Assembly: GCA_038231255.1 (NCBI GenBank)
Contig: JBBRLR010000014.1
Span: 5,626-69,625, forward strand
DNA length: 64,000 bases
Source of the DNA: JALYUS01 sp038231255
GTDB taxonomy: Bacteria > Chloroflexota > Chloroflexia > Thermomicrobiales > JALYUS01
Direction: 5' to 3'
Below, piece after piece: positions 59,214 through 64,000 of this stretch. Each line of letters begins with the position of its first letter. Position 1 is the stretch's first letter. The translations under genes were made by a program, and so were the position numbers. The notes below the pieces were generated by a model. It was not told the DNA's origin, did not search any database, and saw only the letters and a list, made by a program, of their open reading frames with translations.

Positions 59214-60751
59214 GGAATTTCACCCCCACCGATCCCCGCCGCCAGGCGCTCGGCGACCATCGCGGCGGGCAGGTTGGTATTCGCGCGCATCAATGTTGGG
59301 AAGATCGAGGCGTCGCAGACGTACAAACCGTCGAGGCCATGCACGTTCCCCGTGGGGTCCACGACGGCGAGCGGGTCGCCGGATGGCCCCATCTTGCAGG
59401 TGCCCGCCGGGTGGTAGTAGATGCCCACCGACCGCTCGATGAATCGGTCCAGATCGTCGCGCGTCGCATGGCCGGGGCCGGGCAGGGTCTCGTCGCCGTA
59501 CAATGGCGCGACGCCCGCCGCCGCGCCGATCCCGCGCGCCAGTTCGATGCCGTCCGCGAGCACGGCGCGGTCTTCGCCGTCCACGTCCGACAGATAGCCG
59601 TGGTCAATCAGCGGCGCGGCTTCGGGGTCCGTGGAAGCGAGTTTTACCGATCCCGCCGAGCGTGGCAGGACGGAACTGATATACACCTGATAGAGCCAAC
59701 CATCGCCACCGCGCGGGCGCGACGCGACCGAATAGAGGTGCAGGTCGAACGCCTCCGTGCAATGGCGGCTACGCGCCTTGGCGAGCGATTGCTCGTCGGG
59801 TCGCCATTGCCGCGCCTCGAAATCGTCCATCTCCCGGTGCAGGCGGTCCGTTCCCGCGAAATGTACCGTGACGGTCGGATGATCCACCAACCCATTGCCG
59901 ACACCGGGCAAGGCGTGGATGGGCGTGATACCGAGCGCGCGCAGGTCGTCCGCCGGGCCGATGCCGGAGCGCAGGAGGATGGCGGGCGACCCGTACGCGC
60001 CCGCCGCGAGGACGATCCGCGCGGCGGGGATGCGCACCGGCGCGCCGCCGATTACCGCATGCACCGCGACGGCCCGCCTATTCGCGATCTCGATATAATC
60101 CACGAGCGCATCGCCGACGATGCGCAGGTTCGGGCGATCGCGCACCGGGTCGAGATAGCCGAGCGAGGAGTTCCAGCGGATGCCGTCGGCGATGTTGACG
60201 GGGGAAGCCGCCACACCTTGCAGTTCATCGGGGTTGTTCAAATCCGCGACCTGCGGGATGCCGATCCGTGTCGCACCCTCGATGAAGGCAGCGTGGAATG
60301 GAGTCAGTTCGCGGTCGTCCACCTGCCGGACGCGCAGACCCCGTTTCGCGCGCTCGAAGGCGGGGGCGACATGCTCCCAGCCCCAGCCGGTGTTGCCGAG
60401 TTCCGCCCAACGGTCGTAATCGCGCCGGTGGCCGAGCAGGGCGACGCAGCCATTGTGCGCCGAGGAGCCGCCGATCACCCGTGCGCGGTCGAAAGCGGTA
60501 ACGTTCGCGTGCATCGGGTGCGCGAGACCGCTGTAGCCCCAGTCGTGGGTGCGCGGGAGGTGGCGCGCGTCGAGCAGCCCGGCGGGCCAGCGACCGGATG
60601 AAAGTGGCCCGTAATCCGGCCCCGCTTCCAGCAGTACGACCGTGCGATCCGTGTCCCGCGCGATGATCCCGGCGAGCGCCGCGCCCGATGTGCCGCCGCC
60701 GACGATTAGGGTGTCAATCGCACTGTTGTCGAGCGTGTCGTTCGCCTGCAT
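59204..60751 (-). CDS. GMC-family FAD oxidoreductase
   Basis: 515 residues. FAD site TLIVGGGTSGAALAGIIA, LLEAGPDYG, GMC signature RVIGGSSAHNGCVALLGH, second signature GAYGSPAILLRSGIGP. Catalytic His in YYHPAGTCKMG; the usual second His position reads RANTNLPA (Asn). Oxidises alcohols such as choline-, glucose- or sugar-type substrates. May belong functionally with the sugar-acid enzymes around it (inference). Confidence 0.93.
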   Translation of the reverse strand: MQANDTLDNSAIDTLIVGGGTSGAALAGIIARDTDRTVVLLEAGPDYGPLSSGRWPAGLLDARHLPRTHDWGYSGLAHPMHANVTAFDRARVIGGSSAHNGCVALLGHRRDYDRWAELGNTGWGWEHVAPAFERAKRGLRVRQVDDRELTPFHAAFIEGATRIGIPQVADLNNPDELQGVAASPVNIADGIRWNSSLGYLDPVRDRPNLRIVGDALVDYIEIANRRAVAVHAVIGGAPVRIPAARIVLAAGAYGSPAILLRSGIGPADDLRALGITPIHALPGVGNGLVDHPTVTVHFAGTDRLHREMDDFEARQWRPDEQSLAKARSRHCTEAFDLHLYSVASRPRGGDGWLYQVYISSVLPRSAGSVKLASTDPEAAPLIDHGYLSDVDGEDRAVLADGIELARGIGAAAGVAPLYGDETLPGPGHATRDDLDRFIERSVGIYYHPAGTCKMGPSGDPLAVVDPTGNVHGLDGLYVCDASIFPTLMRANTNLPAAMVAERLAAGIGGGEIPYR

Positions 60752-60973
60752 CGCTCGCTTCCTCTCCCACTCTACAGTGTCCCATGATCGTTGGGTTTCA
60801 TTTGCGCACTTCCTCGCAGCGCATCCTAGCAGATGCGCGGATGGGCGCGCGGGGATGGCGTGGCACGGAAGATGGTGTAATAATCACCCGATTGGAAATT
60901 TTCGCGTCGCATTCTTCCCCTCTCCGCTCTCGCGCGACCTTTCCGGCGGAATTTCACGCACGCCAAGGAGCGA

Positions 60974-61516
60974 ATGATGGCGGAAATGACGGACCAACGG
61001 CTCGGTGTTCGATTGGAGCGAGTCGCGTACCACGAGGCGGGTCATGCGGTAGCCGCCGCCTCATTCGGGTGTCGTTTCGGCATGCTGACACTCTACCCGG
61101 ATGCCGAATCCGAATCGGCAATCACCGGGCCGTTGCAGATTGACCTTTTCAAATGCGCCTTCCCGCCCGGTCAGCCCGAGCGGCTCCTACAGGTGCTGAC
61201 GCTCCTCTGGGCGGGCACGGCGGCGGAGACGCAGCGCACCGGGCGACGCGTCGCCCCGGAGTCCGACCCTGACCGGAAGACGGTTGATCGCTTCACGCAG
61301 CAGCTGACTAAGCGCGGTGTGGCGATCCCCGACGGGTGGGATCGCCGCCCTCGGCTGGCCGCGCATGCCCTTCTGCGCCAGCCAAAGCAGGCCGCCGCCG
61401 TCGCTGCGCTGCTGCTCGATGACCACGTCGTTGGTCACTTTACTGCCCGCAGCGCCATCGTCGCCGCGATGCGCGGCCCCCTCTCGGGCGGCGCCCGTCG
61501 GGTCAGCGCCGAGTAA
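60974..61516 (+). CDS. Stand-alone M41-type (FtsH peptidase-like) metallopeptidase domain
   Basis: 180 residues; AAGGAGCGA precedes ATG 60974. VAYHEAGHAVAAASFG carries the zinc-binding HEAGH at residues 20-24, in the context seen in FtsH. The AAA domain and membrane helices of FtsH are missing. LLTLLWAGTAAETQRTG resembles the FtsH segment LxxLLGGRAAEE that follows the motif, and SDPDRKTVDRF the third-ligand Asp region. Likely a cytosolic protein without its own unfoldase. Role unknown. Confidence 0.82.
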   Translation: MMAEMTDQRLGVRLERVAYHEAGHAVAAASFGCRFGMLTLYPDAESESAITGPLQIDLFKCAFPPGQPERLLQVLTLLWAGTAAETQRTGRRVAPESDPDRKTVDRFTQQLTKRGVAIPDGWDRRPRLAAHALLRQPKQAAAVAALLLDDHVVGHFTARSAIVAAMRGPLSGGARRVSAE

Positions 61517-61593
61517 CATTTGGGAATCGGTAGAACCACAAAAGTGATGAGGCGCTCTGATGGTCAATTATGAACTTTCGGCCATTATGACCG

Positions 61594-61623
61594 TTACATT
61601 GTCGCTGCGCTTTCCGCTACCAT
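61594..61623 (+). promoter_or_regulatory. Candidate promoter of the ADP-ribosylglycohydrolase gene
   Basis: TTACAT (61594-61599), 18 bases, TACCAT (61618-61623), giving a leader of about 27 bases before ATG 61657. Confidence 0.4.
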
Positions 61624-61656
61624 AGACAGAGGGATTCGCTCTATGAAGGGGGACGG

Positions 61657-63024
61657 ATGCTGCTGCCAACCTACCAATCGCTCCGGGAACAACTGATGAC
61701 AGTGCTCGCCAACAAGCAAGAGCAGGGGCATATCGTCATCGGTCTGGGGGAGACGCTCGCGAGCTTGCCAGACAGCTACGATGCGCTCGCCACCTTTGCC
61801 CGCTCCCTCGTGGACTTACCGAAGGAGGTTGACTGGCCGTTCGACGAGCCGGATAACCTCGACGGCATCTGGAATGCCTGCGATCCCGCCCGCCCGCTCG
61901 GCGTAATCGGCGCGATTAGCCCCGACGAAAGCGCGCGGCGCGTCGAGATGGGCTTCCTCGCCTCGGTCTGCGGTTGCATGCTCGGCAAGCCGATCGAGGT
62001 CAACCCGACGCTCGATGAACTGCGCGACGCCCTGCTGCGCACCGACGCCTGGCCGCTCGACGATTACATCGCGGAGCGCACGCTGCTCGCCCTCGGCCGC
62101 CGGCATCGCTCATGGGTCGAGTCGGCGCGCGAGCGGATTGACGCGGTCGCGCCGGACGACGACATCAACTACACCGTCCTTGGCATGATGCTACTGGAAC
62201 AGCACGGTCTCGGCTTCACGCAGTCGGACATCCGCGACCTTTGGCTGCGCCACCTGCCGATTGCGCAGACCTTCGGCCCGGAGCGGACACTGCTCCTGAC
62301 GGCAGGCATCAACACGCTGGACGGCGGCGACCCGGATGCGCTGGACGACTGGGTGAGCATCCTCAACCCGAAGGATGAGCAGTGCGGCGCGATGATCCGC
62401 GCCGACGCCTACGGTTACGCCTGCCCTGGCCGGCCCGCACTCGCCGCCGCACTCGCCTACCGCGACGCCAGTTGGACGCATCGGCGCACTGGCATCTATT
62501 CGACGATGTTTACCGCCGCCGCCATCGCCGTCGCGCCGGTGGTCACGGACCCGCTGGACATCTTCGCGGTGGCGCTGCAATTCGTGCCGACCCGCAGCCG
62601 CTTCTACCGCATCGTTGCCGATTCGCTGACGATGGTCCACGACGCGACGGATTGGCTAGACGGCTACGCGCGCATCCACGGCAAGTACGGGCAGTTCAGC
62701 CACTGCCAGGTCTACCAGGAGGTCGGCACGCTGATCAACACGCTCCGCTTCGCCGAAAGCGTCGGGGACGGTATCTGCAAGCAGGTGAGTCAGGGCAACG
62801 ACGCCGACAGCTACGGCGCGACGGCAGGTGCGATCCTCGGCAGTTACTTCGGGCCGGGCTATCTCGATGATCGCTGGCTCGCGCCCTTCGATGACACGAT
62901 CCGCACCTCGATCGCCACGCAGCCCGAATGGAGCCTGTCGAAACTTGCGCACCGAATGGGTGAACTGCCGCAGCGCATTGCCGCCGAACTCGCCGCGCGA
63001 GAGGAATCTGTCGGAAGCGTATAG
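61657..63024 (+). CDS. ADP-ribosylglycohydrolase family protein
   Basis: 455 residues with GGGGGACGG before the ATG. The DraG-type fold is recognised by GFLASVCGCMLGKPIEV, VAPDDDINYTVLGMMLL (first metal-binding acidic cluster) and QGNDADSYGATAGAILGSYFG (second metal motif). Longer than typical DraG because of an N-terminal 90-residue addition and extra loops. Probably removes ADP-ribose from proteins or small molecules; substrate unknown. It is followed two bases after its stop by a repeat. Confidence 0.92.
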   Translation: MLLPTYQSLREQLMTVLANKQEQGHIVIGLGETLASLPDSYDALATFARSLVDLPKEVDWPFDEPDNLDGIWNACDPARPLGVIGAISPDESARRVEMGFLASVCGCMLGKPIEVNPTLDELRDALLRTDAWPLDDYIAERTLLALGRRHRSWVESARERIDAVAPDDDINYTVLGMMLLEQHGLGFTQSDIRDLWLRHLPIAQTFGPERTLLLTAGINTLDGGDPDALDDWVSILNPKDEQCGAMIRADAYGYACPGRPALAAALAYRDASWTHRRTGIYSTMFTAAAIAVAPVVTDPLDIFAVALQFVPTRSRFYRIVADSLTMVHDATDWLDGYARIHGKYGQFSHCQVYQEVGTLINTLRFAESVGDGICKQVSQGNDADSYGATAGAILGSYFGPGYLDDRWLAPFDDTIRTSIATQPEWSLSKLAHRMGELPQRIAAELAAREESVGSV

Positions 63025-63025
63025 G

Positions 63026-63084
63026 GAACCTAATTCCCGGCCCCTTCCCACGCCGAGGGACGGAAGGGGCCGGGAGTTAGGTTC
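63026..63084. repeat. Palindrome, GAACCTAATTCCCGGCCCC type
   Basis: Arms 63026-63048 and 63062-63084 pair around a short loop. Starts one base after the TAG of the ADP-ribosylglycohydrolase (63022-63024). Confidence 0.9.
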
Positions 63085-63229
63085 TTTCAGCCGACATGCT
63101 GGCTTTCATCTCACAAAAGTCCTTGACCGTATCAGGAACCTCGCCTACGCTGCCGGGATTGTGGCATTCCTTGCTCGCACTGGCCGCGATTAGCGGCGTA
63201 GCGTACATCAAGAGACGGAGCGTTGTGCG

Positions 63230-64000
63230 ATGAAGATCACTGATCTGAAGTGCGCGATCATCGGCGAAAACCCGATTGTCCGCGTCGTGACGGACGAGGG
63301 AATCAGCGGCTACGGGGAGATCGAATCCTACAAGCCGTACCTCAAGCCCGCCGTGCTCACCTACAAGGAGTACATCCTCGGTGAGGACCCGACGGATGTA
63401 GAGCGCGTGATGCTCAAAATCCGCCACCGCGGGGCGTTCAAGCCGTGGGGGAGCGCGGTGAGCGCGATCGAGATGGCCTGCTGGGACATCGCCGGTAAGG
63501 CGGCGGGCGTGCCCGTCTACAAACTGCTTGGCGGCAAGGTTCGCGACCGGGTGCGCGTGTATAATGGCGCGATCCGCTTCCCGATGACGGGCTACAACCC
63601 GGAAGACTACGCCGCGAACATGGAGAAGATGAAAGCCTCCCCGGAGGGCTTCTCGATCATCAAGCAGGGTGTCGGCTTCCACAGCCCGATGCATCGCGAG
63701 ATTCCCGGCTTCTCGTATGGCGACATGCAGCGCGGCGCCTCGCACGGGGCGCGGAACCGGGGGTTGCTCACGGAGCGCGGCCTGAAACACACCATCGCCT
63801 GCGTCGAGGCAATGAAGGAAGTGCTGGGCGACGAGATCGGCCTGGCGCTCGATTGCGGTCCCGGCTGGATGGTGCCGGACGCGATCCGGCTGGCGAAGGC
63901 GCTCGAACCGCTCAATATCATGTGGCTCGAAGACCTGATTACCGGCGACTACGTGCCGTATGTCTCGGCGGATGTCTACCGCGACGTGACGCGCAGCACC
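63230..64000 (+). CDS. Enolase-superfamily (mandelate racemase/MLE-like) protein, 3' end outside window
   Basis: First 257 residues of a protein cut by the window edge. Starts MKITDLKCAIIGENPIVRVV, with SGYGEIESYKPY, SAIEMACWDIAGKAAGVPVYKLLGG, IIKQGVGFHSP, LALDCGPGW (first metal ligand) and IMWLEDLITGDYVPY (second). Resembles mandelate racemase/galactonate dehydratase-type enzymes. Third enolase-superfamily gene in this window, after 37766 and 57951. Confidence 0.9.
   Translation, partial: MKITDLKCAIIGENPIVRVVTDEGISGYGEIESYKPYLKPAVLTYKEYILGEDPTDVERVMLKIRHRGAFKPWGSAVSAIEMACWDIAGKAAGVPVYKLLGGKVRDRVRVYNGAIRFPMTGYNPEDYAANMEKMKASPEGFSIIKQGVGFHSPMHREIPGFSYGDMQRGASHGARNRGLLTERGLKHTIACVEAMKEVLGDEIGLALDCGPGWMVPDAIRLAKALEPLNIMWLEDLITGDYVPYVSADVYRDVTRST

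Overview
The window is GC-rich DNA packed with genes on both strands. I read it as a chromosomal segment of an aerobic, respiring, non-proteobacterial heterotroph. The gene mix is an 11-gene NuoA-K complex I operon without NuoL/M/N, a 7Fe ferredoxin, a two-haem cytochrome c, a TetR-led paaABCD cluster, DUF5666 and HtrA proteins, many sugar-acid catabolic enzymes, and very many GC-rich extragenic inverted repeats. Together these suggest a Chloroflexota bacterium, possibly Thermomicrobia-like. That placement is inference; there is no rRNA or other phylogenetic marker here.

Layout. 5-8939 (minus): a Bat/MoxR-type operon without its MoxR ATPase (degenerate peptidase-like protein, Q-rich membrane protein, DUF58, two VWA proteins). 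9185-14227 (minus): histidine phosphatase, a P-loop-less DnaC-like protein, aldo/keto reductase, octopine-dehydrogenase-like enzyme, M20 dipeptidase. 14228-16286: a gene-poor stretch around one orphan 342-residue protein with a VQRK motif. 16287-29029: ferredoxin, serine hydrolase, DUF5666 protein, cytochrome c, P450, aldo/keto reductase, esterases, PAP2 phosphatase, dienelactone hydrolase, HtrA protease. 29326-32507 (plus): sugar isomerase, 2-hydroxyacid dehydrogenase, sugar isomerase. 32636-36116 (plus): TetR plus paaABCD. 36165-39025: glutaminyl cyclase, a decayed BrnT toxin with an intact antitoxin, an enolase-superfamily enzyme. 39035-41817 (minus): RES/Xre toxin-antitoxin pair, an odd E2 acyltransferase, NudC. 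42566-52263 (minus): nuoA-K. 52478-55055: pseudouridine/ribose salvage. 55190-56012: TacA antitoxin and a TacT toxin broken by an amber codon. 56172-64000: amidase with a small partner, enolase-superfamily enzymes, GMC oxidoreductase, a stand-alone M41-type peptidase, ADP-ribosylglycohydrolase.

The most unusual property is a set of about two dozen modular inverted repeats from several unrelated sequence families: tandem CACAGAGGACGCAGAG-like units, GCAAAGACGCAAAG-like units, TAGTCAGTAGTCAG-like units, GAACCTAACCCCCGGCCCC palindromes, CACGAAGACACGAAGAG, GGTTCGAGGTTCGAGG, and GGCGGTTCGCGAACCGCC. They sit in almost every non-overlapping gap of the nuo and paa operons. They very often begin exactly at, or contain, the stop codon of the upstream gene. 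Several have been absorbed into proteins as N-terminal or linker extensions. One copy, between nuoG and nuoF, encloses an intact PD-(D/E)XK-like GxxExxY protein gene between its arms. It is the best candidate here for an undescribed repeat-plus-nuclease system.
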